Below, in pieces: positions 38,154 through 48,991 of a DNA stretch of 64,000 nt (within the stretch, counting starts at the first letter, position 1; each line of letters begins with the position of its first letter). The stretch comes from Gammaproteobacteria bacterium. Its GTDB lineage: Bacteria > Pseudomonadota > Gammaproteobacteria > Eutrophobiales > Eutrophobiaceae. The stretch is from NCBI GenBank assembly GCA_003250975.1, contig QKIY01000035.1, forward strand, positions 62,001 through 126,000. Reading direction: 5' to 3'. The notes under the pieces are model-generated. The model did no database searches. It worked only from the letters and a program-made list of their open reading frames with translations, and had not been told where the DNA came from. A program made the translations under genes and the position numbers.

Positions 38154-38858
38154 ATGAAAGCCAGCGTACGTTACTGGGCAGTCGTGCCTGCTGCCGGTGC
38201 CGGAAAGCGCATGCAATCTGATGTCCCGAAACAGTATCTTGAAATACATGGCAAGCCCGTAATTGAATATACACTCGAAGCTTTTATCAGTCACCCGTTG
38301 ATAGAATCCGTAATTGTTGCGGTTTCCGATACGGATGGTTTCTGGCCAGAACTCCCTGTTTCGAGACACCCAAAGATTCAGACAGCAAAAGGTGGCCTTG
38401 AACGTTGCCATTCAGTCTTAAATTGTCTGGAACATTTACAGACAATCGCAGGTAGTGATGACTGGGTGCTAGTGCATGATGCGGCAAGGCCCTGCCTTAT
38501 TAAAGATGATATAGATAAATTAATCTGCGGACTTTCAGATACTGATGGTGGATTGCTCGCATTACCAGTAAGGGATACCATGAAGCGTGCGGAAAATAGT
38601 TTTGTCAAGGAGACAGTGAATCGTGAAGGTCTCTGGCATGCTTTGACACCTCAGATGTTTCGTTTATCAGAGTTACAACAATCGTTGAATTCGGCAGTCA
38701 CAAGAGGTGATATGGTGACTGACGAATCGCAGGCTATGGAAAAAGCTGGGTATAAACCTCGTCTGGTTAAAGGCAGGCCGGAAAATATCAAAATCACCCA
38801 CAGAGCTGATCTGGCATTGGCTGAGTTATATCTATCAAGGAGTGCGACATGCGTATAG
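38154..38858 (+). CDS. ispD: 2-C-methyl-D-erythritol 4-phosphate cytidylyltransferase IspD
   Basis: IspD attaches CMP to MEP in the non-mevalonate isoprenoid pathway. The 234-residue protein has the nucleotide-binding [20 protein letters not shown] at 10-29, [23 protein letters not shown] and [14 protein letters not shown], all typical. Its last 10 bases overlap ispF, so the two are coupled, as in many proteobacteria. Confidence 0.96.
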   Translation: MKASVRYWAVVPAAGAGKRMQSDVPKQYLEIHGKPVIEYTLEAFISHPLIESVIVAVSDTDGFWPELPVSRHPKIQTAKGGLERCHSVLNCLEHLQTIAGSDDWVLVHDAARPCLIKDDIDKLICGLSDTDGGLLALPVRDTMKRAENSFVKETVNREGLWHALTPQMFRLSELQQSLNSAVTRGDMVTDESQAMEKAGYKPRLVKGRPENIKITHRADLALAELYLSRSATCV

Positions 38859-39316
38859 GCCACGGTTATGATGCGCATACTTTTGCCAAGGGCAGACCTC
38901 TGATCCTGGGAGGCGTATCCATACCACATACTCATGGCCTAGCGGCTCATTCGGATGGGGATGCTGTTATACACGCCCTCTGTGATGCCTTGCTGGGCGC
39001 TGCTGCGCTGGGTGATATTGGCACCTATTTTCCGGATACTAACAAGGAATTTGAAAACATTGACAGTCGCATATTATTAAGAGAAGTGGGGAAGTTGCTG
39101 AAAGAAAAAAAATTGTCACTGGTTAATGCCGATATCACCATACTGGCGCAATCACCCAAAATGTCACCGTACATCCAGGCCATGCAAAAAAACCTTGCAG
39201 ATGACTTGGAGACGAAAATTGGAAACATCAATATAAAGGCAACCACGACCGAGGGCATGGGCTTTATTGGCAGGAGCGAGGGAATAGCTGTCTATGCCGT
39301 CACTCTTCTGGAGTAG
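38849..39316 (+). CDS. ispF: 2-C-methyl-D-erythritol 2,4-cyclodiphosphate synthase IspF
   Basis: IspF cyclises CDP-ME 2-phosphate to MEcPP. The 155-residue trimeric enzyme has the metal ligands Asp8, His10 and His42 at the same numbers as in E. coli ([29 protein letters not shown]), and the C-terminal [23 protein letters not shown] lies within the end of ispD. The gene ends the conserved pyrG-ispF run. No clear terminator follows it. Confidence 0.97.
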   Translation: MRIGHGYDAHTFAKGRPLILGGVSIPHTHGLAAHSDGDAVIHALCDALLGAAALGDIGTYFPDTNKEFENIDSRILLREVGKLLKEKKLSLVNADITILAQSPKMSPYIQAMQKNLADDLETKIGNINIKATTTEGMGFIGRSEGIAVYAVTLLE

Positions 39317-39458
39317 GTGCGTTATACCTTGTATAGAGTATGTTCAATGATTAATGCAATTATTTACAAACCGGAATTAATTCACAGTTTTAACAACGCA
39401 TTATTGACAGTCTAAAACCGTAATTTTGCACTACATCATCTTCCAAGATTAGATTTGC

Positions 39459-39478
39459 TATACACTATATGGTGTATA
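39459..39478. promoter_or_regulatory. 20-bp dyad, probable operator of rpfF
   Basis: TATACAC (39459-39465) and GTGTATA (39472-39478) are perfect inverted copies separated by six bases. The 7-6-7 layout is that of a two-fold symmetric repressor or activator site. It is 135 bp upstream of the rpfF ATG and would suit the promoter region. The binding protein is unknown. Confidence 0.5.
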
Positions 39479-39548
39479 CGCTTATTTCGGTACATTACCG
39501 ATCAAAACAATCACTTCAATTAGTTATTTCTCCTGATAGACTTAAGCA

Positions 39549-39596
39549 ATGTCTGTAGTCTCAGACATCAATAAAACTGTCATCTCGTTCATGACA
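39549..39596. promoter_or_regulatory. two adjacent dyads in the rpfF leader
   Basis: ATGTCTG (39549-39555) pairs with CAGACAT (39562-39568) across six bases. TGTCAT (39578-39583) pairs with ATGACA (39591-39596) across seven bases. They end 17 bp before the rpfF ATG. They could be operators or stem-loops in the 5' untranslated mRNA; neither is followed by a T-tract. Confidence 0.45.
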
Positions 39597-39613
39597 AATA
39601 GGGAGAGAGAGCG

Positions 39614-40525
39614 ATGAATAATTCTAATATTCTTTATACCAACGAAGTGTCATTCAACAACTTTGAGCACCTGGAAGTTGAAATTGATCCTGAACTTAAA
39701 ACCGTATGGTTATACTTCAATGCACAACCGAGATCCTGCTTTACGCTAACCTTGCTGGAAGAGTTGGACAAATTTCAGTCCATACTGAAACTTAGGGAAG
39801 GCAGATTGCCACATAATGGGGAGCTAATTGATATTGAATACAATGTCATTACTTCGCGGCATCAGGTATTCAGTTTCGGTGGGGATCTGGATTATTTTGT
39901 CAAATGTATCAAAACCGGTGATCGTGATGCTCTCAGGCGCTATGCGAAGGCCTGTATTGATGCCGTGTATTACCATCATGTCGGACGTGAAGTTGGATTG
40001 ACCACCATCTCACTGGTGCATGGCAATGCATTGGGGGGCGGTTTTGAGGCCGCGTTGTCCAGCCATGTAGTTATTGCCGAGCGCAGCGCGGAGATGGGTC
40101 TTCCTGAAATCCTCTTCAACCTGTTCCCTGGAATGGGTGCCTTTAATCTTCTGGCGCAGAGGGTCTCAGACAAAGAGGCTGAAAAGATGATGCTGAATGG
40201 TCGTCTCTATACTGCGCAAGAGATGTACGATATGGGCATTGTTGATTCACTTGTGGAAGATGGTCTTGGCAGGGAATCTGTCAATGCCTACATTCGCACT
40301 AATAACAAACGTAAGAATGCTATCAGTGCAATTAGGAAGATAAGGCAGATGTCCAATCCCATTGATTATGATTTGCTAATGGAGATTGGTGAACTCTGGG
40401 TTGAGTCTGCTTTCAAACTGACAGAAAAAGATATCCGCTTAATGAACCGTCTGGTTCATAGTCAGATTCGTTTCGCTGAACATACCAATCCGCCAGCAGC
40501 ACCGGCCCTACGTGTCGCCCGCTAA
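39614..40525 (+). CDS. rpfF: DSF synthase RpfF (crotonase-fold)
   Basis: RpfF makes diffusible signal factor, a cis-2 unsaturated fatty acid, from 3-hydroxyacyl-ACP by dehydration and thioester cleavage. The 303-residue protein is a crotonase-family member with the two RpfF-specific catalytic glutamates, Glu145 (GGGFEAALSSH) and Glu165 (MGLPEILFNLFPGMGAF), 20 residues apart like Glu141/Glu161 in Xanthomonas. The N-terminal region (VWLYFNAQPRSCFTLTLLEEL and VFSFGGDLDYF) is also RpfF-like. These features separate it from ordinary enoyl-CoA hydratases. It is followed by a desaturase on the same strand, and a convergent rpfC completes the locus. Confidence 0.9.
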   Translation: MNNSNILYTNEVSFNNFEHLEVEIDPELKTVWLYFNAQPRSCFTLTLLEELDKFQSILKLREGRLPHNGELIDIEYNVITSRHQVFSFGGDLDYFVKCIKTGDRDALRRYAKACIDAVYYHHVGREVGLTTISLVHGNALGGGFEAALSSHVVIAERSAEMGLPEILFNLFPGMGAFNLLAQRVSDKEAEKMMLNGRLYTAQEMYDMGIVDSLVEDGLGRESVNAYIRTNNKRKNAISAIRKIRQMSNPIDYDLLMEIGELWVESAFKLTEKDIRLMNRLVHSQIRFAEHTNPPAAPALRVAR

Positions 40526-40613
40526 GCGGTGGTTTAAGGTATACCTTGGCATTCATGGCTTGAAGTGTATTTAGCCGTGAAATACTGACATCTGATTCGA
40601 AGGGGTATCTAAA

Positions 40614-41699
40614 ATGAGTAACTATACAAACAAGCAACTGCGTATGGCTGTGGCCCAGTACACCACCAAATCTACAGCCAATGCATTAAACGTGTTTATG
40701 GTGGATATGATGCTGTATCTGGCTGCAATAACAGGGGCAATCATGCTGGAAAATACATTTGCCAGGATCGCCTGTGCTGTATTGGCCGGCTTCAAGATTG
40801 CAACACTCTTTGTTATTGCACATGACGCAGCACATGACAGTCTGACCGGGAGCCGGAAATTAAATAGGATTATCGGCAGAATCACTTTCCTGCCAGCCCT
40901 GCATAATTTCAGCCTCTGGATTATTGCCCATAATCGCCTGCATCATCAGTTAGCCAATCTGAAAGGTGCCAACTCATGGTCACCAATTTCAAAGGGTGAA
41001 TATGATGCCTTTCCATTATGGAGAAAAGCACTGGAGCGTCTTTATAGGAGTCCTTTAGGGCTGGGCGTTTACTATCTGATTGAGCGTTGGTGGAAGGATA
41101 AGTTTTTTCCTTACAAGCGCCTGACAGGGGAGTATAAGGCAATTTACTGGCTGGACTTCGCCCTAGTTACCGGTTATCTCACTGGTTTCATCAGCATTTT
41201 ACTGATTGCCGGTACATATCTGGGTCATACAACGGCGATAGAGTCTGTAGTACTGGGGTTTGTCATACCTTATGCGGTATTTAATTACATGATGGGTTTT
41301 ACCGTATATCAGCATCATACGCATGAATCCATTCCATGGTTCGACAGCAATGATGAAAGGCGAGTGAAAGGCGCTCCGGATGAGGTAACCATGCATGTTA
41401 AGTACCCTCTCTGGTACAACTTGCTCAGTCATAATATTATGGAACATACGGCACATCATGTGGATCCAAGAATTCCCTTGTATAATTTGGCCAAGGCCCA
41501 GTCCGCACTGGTCGATTTGCTGGGTGAGGAGATGCATACCCTGAGATTCTCATTTGGGAAACTTTTGTGCACATTGTCCGTTTGTAAATTATATGATTAT
41601 GAAAATCATCGCTGGCTTGATTTCGAGGGTAGACCGACTACCGATGTAATTCTGGCTATTGATGAGAACTGGGGATCCGATTACGCAGAAGCGGCCTGA
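40614..41699 (+). CDS. membrane fatty acid desaturase
   Basis: The 361-residue protein is a membrane di-iron desaturase. The three histidine boxes are His70-Asp-Ala-Ala-His74, His106-Asn-Arg-Leu-His-His111 and His278-Thr-Ala-His-His282. Membrane segments flank them (about residues 27-45, 52-70, 180-203 and 208-232). An additional YQHHTHESIPW lies at about 232-242. It lies 88 bp after rpfF on the same strand and is probably co-transcribed with it. Substrate and regiochemistry cannot be read from sequence; it could desaturate membrane lipid acyl chains or an acyl precursor of the DSF signal. Dienoic DSF-type signals are known in Xanthomonas. Confidence 0.88.
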   Translation: MSNYTNKQLRMAVAQYTTKSTANALNVFMVDMMLYLAAITGAIMLENTFARIACAVLAGFKIATLFVIAHDAAHDSLTGSRKLNRIIGRITFLPALHNFSLWIIAHNRLHHQLANLKGANSWSPISKGEYDAFPLWRKALERLYRSPLGLGVYYLIERWWKDKFFPYKRLTGEYKAIYWLDFALVTGYLTGFISILLIAGTYLGHTTAIESVVLGFVIPYAVFNYMMGFTVYQHHTHESIPWFDSNDERRVKGAPDEVTMHVKYPLWYNLLSHNIMEHTAHHVDPRIPLYNLAKAQSALVDLLGEEMHTLRFSFGKLLCTLSVCKLYDYENHRWLDFEGRPTTDVILAIDENWGSDYAEAA

Positions 41700-41725
41700 T
41701 AAAACAGTTTTAAGGGAAATGTATT

Positions 41726-41749
41726 GGCTACAAGGACGGGTAGCCTTGT
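41726..41749. other. overlapping dyads between convergent desaturase and rpfC genes
   Basis: GGCTAC (41726-41731) with GTAGCC (41740-41745), and ACAAGG (41730-41735) with CCTTGT (41744-41749), form two mutually exclusive hairpins in the 83-bp convergent gap. Neither has a clean T-tract, so a terminator role is only possible. Confidence 0.35.
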
Positions 41750-41782
41750 TATGATATTGCTTGTCTTTTAATAAATATCTGA

Positions 41783-44326
41783 TTACAGGGCGGCTGTTTT
41801 CTGTTCATCGAGATAGACAAGTAATGCCTTTTTTGTCTCATTAAGGGTAGTCTTCAGTTCTTCAAGCTCTGTCCTGGCACGTGTCATGTTGTCAGCATTT
41901 GCAAGTTTGTTGATATTGTGTGCAATAAAAGCCAGTCTCTTGGCCCCGATACTGCGGGAACTACCATCCAAGGTATGCGTTATTCCACGCGCTGAATCAA
42001 TATCAGCATCTGCCAAAGATACAGTGAGCTGCTTGGCAAGTTTTTCTGCATTGTTAATAAATCCGTTAATCAGGTCATGCAGGAAACTATAGTCGTTGGC
42101 CATTTTTGAAATTGATCCGAGAGTTTTCATATCAAGCAACGGCATATCCTGTGGTTCATTCGAGCTGACTACCTTAAGAGTAGCTTTTTGACCGGTTTTT
42201 TCGCCTTCACCCTGTTTTTTATTCTCCAGTAATAATTCAATTGTGCTTAGTAGTTTTTCGGGTTCAACTGGTTTGGTCAAATAACCGTCCATTCTCGCAT
42301 CTTCACAGGCCTTGAGGGCTTCCTTGGTAGCATTTGCTGTTAACATTAGAAATGGAATATGTTTTTTCTCGGGATGGGTAAAGCGAAATACCTTTGTTGC
42401 ATCTATACCGCTCATTACCGGCATATGCATATCAACGATTACAAAGTCAAAATCTTTCTCATCCAGGGCATCTAGAACTTCTTCCCCGTTTCCTGTCACA
42501 GTCACCTTGTGACCATGGTATTCCAGGATCTTCTTGATAACCATCTGATTTGTGGGATTGTCTTCGCCAACCAGAATATCCAATGCCTGCGGAGTTGCCT
42601 GACGTTTCTCCTCTACAGCCGATTTTCCCTCATTGACGGCTAAATCGAGGGTGGAGCTTGTAGAGGCAACGAGGGCATGAAGCGTGCGGAACAGTGTCAG
42701 GCGATAAGGCGTACTGCTGATAACTGCTGAATAGCCTTCTGCAAGATACTCCTGTTCCTGCTCTTTGGTACATTGATCGTTAACCAGTACCAGTTTACAC
42801 ATGGAACGAGAACTCAGGTCATTACAGGATCTGATAAATTGTACAGGGTCAGTATCAAGGTATTTCTGAAATACGATAATCGCAGTAAAGACTTCACTTC
42901 CCTTGTCCCGCAAGTGTTCCATCGCCTCACTGGCATCTGTAGCTCGTGAATATCGGGCATACCAGGTTTGCAGGTGTTCTTCTACAGTCATGCCGTGTTC
43001 AGGCCGGGAATTTACCAGCAATATATTGATTCGGGAGAAGATACTTTCAACGGCTTTTTCTTCAGAGAGTATGTTTTGTTTTTCCAGTCCTATCTCGAAC
43101 CAGAATTCCGAACCTTTACCTGGTTCACTTTTAAGACCTATTGTGCCGCCTATTAATTCAACCAATTGTTTCGCAATGGCCATACCAAGACCGGTGCCGC
43201 CATAAAGTCGGGTTGTTGAGCCGTCTGCTTGTGAGAACTTCTCGAAAATCTTCTGTTGTGCTTCCGGGGCTATGCCGATACCGGTATCTATAACCTCGAA
43301 CCTAGCTCTGACATGATCAGGACCGGCAGTTACGGGAGTGACCCTGATTTCAATCCTGCCTACATTGGTGAATTTGATGGCGTTACTTATCAGATTGACA
43401 AGAATTTGCCGGATATGTTGTGGATCCCCGCGTAGCAGAAAGGGGATCTCGGGTGAAATATGTATATTAAACTTAAGTTGTTTTTTTGTCGCCTCTGGCG
43501 CTAATAGATCAGCCGTTGAATTAACAAGTGTATGAAGATCAAAATTAATATTTTCTTTTTCGATCTTTCCCGCCTCGATCTTGGATATATCAAGTATGTC
43601 ATTAATCAGGGAAAGCAGAATTTTGGCGGATGTTTGAATTGTCTGGATGAAATCTTTTTGTTCGGCATTTAATGACGTTTTGCTGAGCAGATCAGACATA
43701 CCGATCACGCCGTTCAAAGGTGTACGGATTTCATGACTCATGTTTGACAGAAACTGGCTTTTGGCTTCATTGGCGGCATTGGCCAGGATAACGGCTTTTT
43801 GCAAGCGGGAGATAAGTACAGATGCATATCCCGAAAGTGCAAGGAGTGAAATTAAGAGGCCGTAACTGAGTACCGGTTGATCCATCCAGTAAGTGTTATG
43901 GTATACAACAAAGATAAAACCGATGCTGCTCAGAAGTGCGCTTGCAAACAGGTATTTGTTACCATAACGGAAACCGTATCCCAGGGTCATGAATATATAG
44001 ACGCCGAATAACGGGGATGCGGGTTGTCCGGCCACAGTCATTGCGTAGGTGAGAAAAGATACGTCCAGCAACATACTTACAAGGCGACGATATGTCTTGA
44101 TATTCGGGTAAGCCAGTATCCATAAAAACAATATGACTGTTGAAGCTATATACAGATAGGTAGCATAAATGACTTTTTCCGGAACCGGGATATAAAGCTG
44201 GCTCCAGTAACAATAGAGTAGCCAGATAAGTCCCACGATAAGTTTGACGATGGCTTGTTCATGCTGCGTATCATCCCTGTTACGAAGCAAGGTGACAGCA
44301 TCATTGATTTTCTGGCGGATATTCAT
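41783..44326 (-). CDS. rpfC: hybrid sensor histidine kinase RpfC (DSF receptor)
   Basis: RpfC senses DSF and passes phosphate to RpfG. The 847-residue protein has an input region with about five membrane helices (residues 28-175), HisKA with His198 ([17 protein letters not shown], the same number as in Xanthomonas RpfC), HATPase_c ([33 protein letters not shown]), a degenerate receiver (about 432-555), a true receiver with Asp632 ([13 protein letters not shown]), and an Hpt domain with His784 ([14 protein letters not shown]). The degenerate receiver appears extra. It lies 12 bp downstream of smr on the same strand and is convergent with rpfF-desaturase. No rpfG is in the window. Confidence 0.88.
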   Translation of the reverse strand: MNIRQKINDAVTLLRNRDDTQHEQAIVKLIVGLIWLLYCYWSQLYIPVPEKVIYATYLYIASTVILFLWILAYPNIKTYRRLVSMLLDVSFLTYAMTVAGQPASPLFGVYIFMTLGYGFRYGNKYLFASALLSSIGFIFVVYHNTYWMDQPVLSYGLLISLLALSGYASVLISRLQKAVILANAANEAKSQFLSNMSHEIRTPLNGVIGMSDLLSKTSLNAEQKDFIQTIQTSAKILLSLINDILDISKIEAGKIEKENINFDLHTLVNSTADLLAPEATKKQLKFNIHISPEIPFLLRGDPQHIRQILVNLISNAIKFTNVGRIEIRVTPVTAGPDHVRARFEVIDTGIGIAPEAQQKIFEKFSQADGSTTRLYGGTGLGMAIAKQLVELIGGTIGLKSEPGKGSEFWFEIGLEKQNILSEEKAVESIFSRINILLVNSRPEHGMTVEEHLQTWYARYSRATDASEAMEHLRDKGSEVFTAIIVFQKYLDTDPVQFIRSCNDLSSRSMCKLVLVNDQCTKEQEQEYLAEGYSAVISSTPYRLTLFRTLHALVASTSSTLDLAVNEGKSAVEEKRQATPQALDILVGEDNPTNQMVIKKILEYHGHKVTVTGNGEEVLDALDEKDFDFVIVDMHMPVMSGIDATKVFRFTHPEKKHIPFLMLTANATKEALKACEDARMDGYLTKPVEPEKLLSTIELLLENKKQGEGEKTGQKATLKVVSSNEPQDMPLLDMKTLGSISKMANDYSFLHDLINGFINNAEKLAKQLTVSLADADIDSARGITHTLDGSSRSIGAKRLAFIAHNINKLANADNMTRARTELEELKTTLNETKKALLVYLDEQKTAAL

Positions 44327-44338
44327 TTTTAATTACGT

Positions 44339-44878
44339 TTACTGGCCGTTTCTCAGCAGAACATATACAGCACCGGTGCCACCGTCAACCGGGCGGGCAG
44401 AGCAGAATGCCAGCACCTGTTGTTTATTAACCAGCCAGTTATGGAGCCTGTTTTTGATTACTGGTTGTCCTCCCTGTGAACCCTTGCCTTTCCCATGAAT
44501 AATTAATGCATAACGGTAGTTTCGCTTACTGCAATCATTAAGAAAGAGATCCAGTGCTTTCCCTGCCCTGTCAGCGGTAAGTCCGTGGAGGTCAAGTTCG
44601 CCCTGAATTGCAAATTGCCCACGCTTGAGTTTTGACATGAACTTGTGTTGTATACCCGGGCGCTTGAAACTGATTTGATCCCCAGCAATGAATTGTCTGC
44701 CACCCGCTTTGGCCTCTGCATTAACAGCAGTAGATTCCTCAGCAACAGGGGAAAACGGGCTGCGAGAATGGCGGGCGGGTTTTCTGATTATGGCCTGGTC
44801 GTGACTGATTTTTTCAACCGGACCGATACTTTCCCTGAACAACGCCTTGTCAGCATCTGATATGTCATTGTTTTCCAT
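44339..44878 (-). CDS. Smr-domain DNA/RNA endonuclease-like protein
   Basis: The 179-residue protein has a poorly conserved N-terminal half and a C-terminal Smr domain (about residues 92-178), with ELDLHGLTADRAGKAL, LIIHGKGKGSQGG and GGTGAVYVLLR, the three Smr motifs. It is of the SmrA/YdaL type (stand-alone, not fused to MutS). E. coli relatives nick DNA or cleave RNA at collided ribosomes. It is followed 12 bp later by rpfC, an unusual partner. Confidence 0.88.
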   Translation of the reverse strand: MENNDISDADKALFRESIGPVEKISHDQAIIRKPARHSRSPFSPVAEESTAVNAEAKAGGRQFIAGDQISFKRPGIQHKFMSKLKRGQFAIQGELDLHGLTADRAGKALDLFLNDCSKRNYRYALIIHGKGKGSQGGQPVIKNRLHNWLVNKQQVLAFCSARPVDGGTGAVYVLLRNGQ

Positions 44879-45032
44879 ATTAAAATTATTAGTCTGTTAG
44901 ACCATATTTAAGTGTATAACAGCTTTGGGGCGTTGTCAGGTAAGAGTTCAGTGAAATCAGCCCTGTTCTGCAAATGCAAACAGACATACGAAAAAGGCAA
45001 AGAGTCCAAAATTCCTGCGCTATTTAATCAGA

Positions 45033-48000
45033 CTATTCCAGCCACAGCCGGGCATTATGGAAGAGTTGCATCCAGGGACTTTCTTCTTCTTTCCAGTTAT
45101 CCGACAGCCACGAGAACTGTTTTTTCAGGAAGACTCGTTCTGGATGCGGCATCATGATCGTAAAGCGCCCATCTTTGTTGGTGAAACCGGTCAGTCCGTC
45201 TGCAGAACCGTTTGGGTTGGCTGGATAACAGTCAGTTGGTTTGCCGTTGTTGTCAATGAACCTGAGGCAGGAGAAGGCATGGGCAGCATCGTCGGTGGAA
45301 CGAAATGCTGTCCTGCCTTCGCCGTGGGCAACTACGATAGGCAGCCTGATGCCTTGCATATTCCGTAAGAGAATTGAAGGGGAATCTGTTACTTCCGCCA
45401 TGACTAGCCTGGCTTCGAACTGCTCTGATAGGTTGCGCCTGAATTCAGGCCAGTATTCGGCTCCTGGTATCAGTGCATAAAGTTGCGAAAACATCTGGCA
45501 GCCGTTACAGACACCCAGCCCAAAGGTATCCGTTCGACTGAAGAACCGTGCAAATTCATCCCGCACGATTTCATTATAAAGTATGGATTTGGCCCAACCA
45601 CCACCTGCACCAAGGACATCCCCGTAAGAAAAACCGCCGCAGGCTGCAAGGCCATGAAATGCATCGAGCGAAACCTGGCCCGAGATGATGTCATTCATGT
45701 GAACATCCATGGCTTTGAAACCTGCACGGTGAAAGGCCGCGGCCATTTCGACGTGTCCATTGACCCCCTGTTCACGCAATATGGCGACAGCCGGTCTGGC
45801 ACCGCCTGATGTTACCCTGCGGAGCCTGAAATCAGGTCCGGTATCCAGAAACAAGCCCGGGTCTTTAGTGTCCAACAGGCGGTCAAATTCCTGGCGTGCG
45901 CACTCGGGATTATCACGCAGCGATTGCATCCTGAAACTCGTCTCTGACCATTTGCGATGCAGGTCCAGTACGCCTTCAGAGACAATCGTCTTGCCGGCAT
46001 AGTCAAAACGCAACAGTCCTTCTCCGTTAAAACTACCGATAACGTGAACATGTCCTGCCAGCTTTGTGCCTTGGTTGAAGATCTTTTTAACTCCTTCGAT
46101 ATCCTCTTTGCGCACCTGTATAACGGCTCCGGCTTCTTCATTGAAGAGAATCGAGATCGGGTCTTCACCCATTCCGTCCAGGTTGATATCCAGGCCTGTA
46201 CGGGAGGCAAATGCCATCTCGGCCAGTGTGACAAACAGGCCGCCATCGGAACGGTCGTGGTAAGCCAGGGTAACTCCCATTTCATTCAGGATCTGCAAGC
46301 CGCGGAACAGGAGTTTCAAGTCTTCGGCATTGTCCATGTCCGGAGTCTCGGCGACAGTCTGGTTATAGACCTGTGCCAGTGCGCTGCCGCCGAGCCGGTT
46401 TTTCCCACGACCAAGATCAATCAATATCAGCACTGTGTCACCGAAACCCGTTTGCAGGCAAGGTGTCAGACTTTGCCGAATGTCGGCAACCGGGGCAAAA
46501 GCCGAGACAACGAGGGAGAGAGGGGCCGTTACCTGTTTTTCCTCCCCTTTTTCCTGCCAAACGGTATTCATCGAGAGGGAATCCTTGCCTACCGGGATAC
46601 AAAGCCCCAGTGATTGGCAGAACGCACTGACGGCCTCAACGGTTTTGTAGAGTCTGGCATCTTCATCACCGACGCCGCAGGCGGCCATCCAGTTGGCGGA
46701 CAAGGCGATGTCACTGATATTGAGTATTCTTGCTGCCGCCAGATTGGTAATGGCCTCTGCCACCGCCATCCGTCCGGCAGCCGGGGCATTGATCACGGCC
46801 ATGGGCGTCCTTTCACCGACTGCCATCGCCTCACCGACATAGTCTTCAATGCCGCTGGCGGTTACGGCACAGTTTGCAACCGGCGTTTGCCAAGGGCCGA
46901 CCAGCTGGTCCCGCGCGACCAGTCCGGATACCGTGCGATCACCAATTGTGATCAGGAAACTTTTATCCGCGATAGTCGGCAGGTGCAGTATCCGGTTGAT
47001 GGCATCTCTGATATCAATCGCTGTGATGTCCAGGGACGGGGAATCATGTGTAGATGATCGTGCGCATCGTTGCATGCGGGGTAATTTCCCCAGCAGGACC
47101 TGCATGGGCAGATCGATGGGACGATTGTTAAACAACTCGTCATTTAAGATCAGCTGATTGTCAGCGGTTGCCTCACCGAGAACGGCAAAAGGTGCGCGTT
47201 CCCGCTCACAGAACTGGATGAAGCGTGGCAGCTCCTTGTCCAGGATGGCCAGTACATAGCGTTCCTGCGCCTCATTACACCAGATCTCCATAGGCGACAT
47301 GCCCGGTTCCGCGTTGGGGATCCTGCGCAAATCAAAACGGGCCCCACGCTGACTGGCGCTGACAAGTTCGGGCAGGGCATTCGACAGACCACCGGCCCCC
47401 ACATCATGGATCGAAAGGATAGGATTGGCATGACCCAGTGCCCAGCAGGCGTCGATCACTTCCTGACAGCGCCGTTGTACTTCCGGGTTGCCCCGTTGCA
47501 CAGATGCAAAATCCAGTGCCTCTTCGCTCTGGCCCGAGGCCATGGAAGAGGCTGCCCCGCCACCCAGTCCTATCAGCATGGCTGGTCCTCCCAGTACGAT
47601 CAAACAGGCTCCGGGAGGGATACTGGCCTTATGAATATGCATGTCCCGGATCATGCCGTAACCACCAGCCAGCATGATCGGTTTGTGATAACCCCGCATC
47701 AGGCCATTCTGGTCCAACTGTTCATAGGTCCTGAAATAACCGCACAGGGCTGGGCGGCCAAATTCGTTATTAAATGCGGCACCGCCGATCGGACCTTCAA
47801 GCATAATATCCAGTGCAGAAACGATGCGCCCGGGCTTGCCATAGTCCCGTTCCCAAGGCTGTCTGAATCCCGGAATATTCAAGTTGGAGACACTAAAGCC
47901 TGTAAGTCCGGCCTTCGGTTTTGCGCCACGCCCGGTAGCAGATTCATCACGGATTTCCCCACCGGACCCGGTTGCCGCACCCGGAAAAGGTGAGATAGCA

Positions 48001-48908
48001 GTCGGGTGATTGTGTGTCTCGACTTTCATCAATATGTGCACTTCTTCAGCATGTGGCTTGTATTGATGATCCTCCGGATCAGCAAAGAACCGGCGTGCCT
48101 GGTAGCCTGTTGTTACCGCGGCATTATCAACATAAGCGGATTTGATTTGTCCCGGGTGTTCCTGGTGTGTCTTGCGGATCATATCGAAGAGAGATGCAGG
48201 CATTTTCCTGTTATCGAGTGTCCATTCTGCATTGAAGATCTTGTGTCGGCAGTGTTCTGAATTTGCCTGGGCAAACATCATCAGTTCAACATCAGTAGGG
48301 TTTCTCTGCAGTTGTTTGAAATTTTCAAATAGATAATCTATCTCGTTATCTGCCAGTGCCAGGCCCAGCTCCCGGTTGATTTCGATCAGGGCCCCACGAC
48401 CTCCTGTCAGTATGTCGATCGTGTTCAGTGGTGTCGGAGATGCTTCCTGGAATAAGACACGGGCATCGTCACGGTCTGTAAAGACAGTTTCTGTCATGCG
48501 GTCATGAAGCAGGGCCTTGATATGTTTAATGCTGTTTGAATCAGGCCTGCACTCTTTTGGCAGGCCCAGGCACCAGGCCGTCCCGCGCTCGACTCGCCGG
48601 ACCATTTGTAGGCCACAATTATGGATGATGTCCGTTGCCTTGCTGGACCAGGGAGAAATTGTCCCGGGCCTGGGAGTCACCAGGAAATAGAGGCCGTCAT
48701 TATCTTGATTACTCTTGCCTGGAACAGTCTCCAGCAAATTGTTCAGTCGTGCCGTTTCCCGCTCGTCCAGTGTCTGTGTGGTGTGAACAAAATAGGTGTA
48801 TTCAACATGGATGGCGGGATTAACAGGCAGCAATTCCGCCAGCGATTCAGCATATTTGGTTTTGCGGAATTCAGAGAGAGCGGCGGGACCGCGCAAAAAC
48901 AGTATCAA
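45033..48908 (-). CDS. purL: phosphoribosylformylglycinamidine synthase PurL (large type)
   Basis: PurL converts FGAR to FGAM with ATP and glutamine in purine synthesis. The 1291-residue single-chain form is that of gammaproteobacteria and matches E. coli (1295). Visible blocks are [68 protein letters not shown] and the C-terminal glutaminase with [13 protein letters not shown] (nucleophile Cys) and MMPHPERVF. It is a monocistronic-looking minus-strand gene with 83 bp to the preceding secretin-domain gene and about 150 bp before smr. Confidence 0.97.
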   Translation of the reverse strand: MILFLRGPAALSEFRKTKYAESLAELLPVNPAIHVEYTYFVHTTQTLDERETARLNNLLETVPGKSNQDNDGLYFLVTPRPGTISPWSSKATDIIHNCGLQMVRRVERGTAWCLGLPKECRPDSNSIKHIKALLHDRMTETVFTDRDDARVLFQEASPTPLNTIDILTGGRGALIEINRELGLALADNEIDYLFENFKQLQRNPTDVELMMFAQANSEHCRHKIFNAEWTLDNRKMPASLFDMIRKTHQEHPGQIKSAYVDNAAVTTGYQARRFFADPEDHQYKPHAEEVHILMKVETHNHPTAISPFPGAATGSGGEIRDESATGRGAKPKAGLTGFSVSNLNIPGFRQPWERDYGKPGRIVSALDIMLEGPIGGAAFNNEFGRPALCGYFRTYEQLDQNGLMRGYHKPIMLAGGYGMIRDMHIHKASIPPGACLIVLGGPAMLIGLGGGAASSMASGQSEEALDFASVQRGNPEVQRRCQEVIDACWALGHANPILSIHDVGAGGLSNALPELVSASQRGARFDLRRIPNAEPGMSPMEIWCNEAQERYVLAILDKELPRFIQFCERERAPFAVLGEATADNQLILNDELFNNRPIDLPMQVLLGKLPRMQRCARSSTHDSPSLDITAIDIRDAINRILHLPTIADKSFLITIGDRTVSGLVARDQLVGPWQTPVANCAVTASGIEDYVGEAMAVGERTPMAVINAPAAGRMAVAEAITNLAAARILNISDIALSANWMAACGVGDEDARLYKTVEAVSAFCQSLGLCIPVGKDSLSMNTVWQEKGEEKQVTAPLSLVVSAFAPVADIRQSLTPCLQTGFGDTVLILIDLGRGKNRLGGSALAQVYNQTVAETPDMDNAEDLKLLFRGLQILNEMGVTLAYHDRSDGGLFVTLAEMAFASRTGLDINLDGMGEDPISILFNEEAGAVIQVRKEDIEGVKKIFNQGTKLAGHVHVIGSFNGEGLLRFDYAGKTIVSEGVLDLHRKWSETSFRMQSLRDNPECARQEFDRLLDTKDPGLFLDTGPDFRLRRVTSGGARPAVAILREQGVNGHVEMAAAFHRAGFKAMDVHMNDIISGQVSLDAFHGLAACGGFSYGDVLGAGGGWAKSILYNEIVRDEFARFFSRTDTFGLGVCNGCQMFSQLYALIPGAEYWPEFRRNLSEQFEARLVMAEVTDSPSILLRNMQGIRLPIVVAHGEGRTAFRSTDDAAHAFSCLRFIDNNGKPTDCYPANPNGSADGLTGFTNKDGRFTIMMPHPERVFLKKQFSWLSDNWKEEESPWMQLFHNARLWLE

Positions 48909-48991
48909 TTTAAATCCAGCCAGAATATCGGGTTAATAGAAAGCACATGGGAGAGGCGATTAACAGTTTTGCCCGTCCCACAACCGGGTCC

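Larger units (their letters stand above)
39317..39613 (+). other. 297-bp region upstream of rpfF with three dyads
   Basis: No gene is seen. It holds three perfect inverted repeats within 140 bp (39459-39478, 39549-39568 and 39578-39596) and ends with the ribosome site GGGAGAGAGAG before the rpfF ATG. A promoter is expected near the first dyad; AT-rich hexamers occur there but no pair is convincing. Confidence 0.45.

Noticed and set aside
39459-39478. Reading the 20-bp dyad as a lux box
   Set aside because: The length fits, but the base pattern does not match the LuxR-type consensus and no luxI/luxR gene is present; kept only as an unspecified operator.
45957-46613. 218-codon plus-strand frame opposite purL
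   Set aside because: Lies wholly within the well-conserved purL gene; its composition is that of an antisense shadow.
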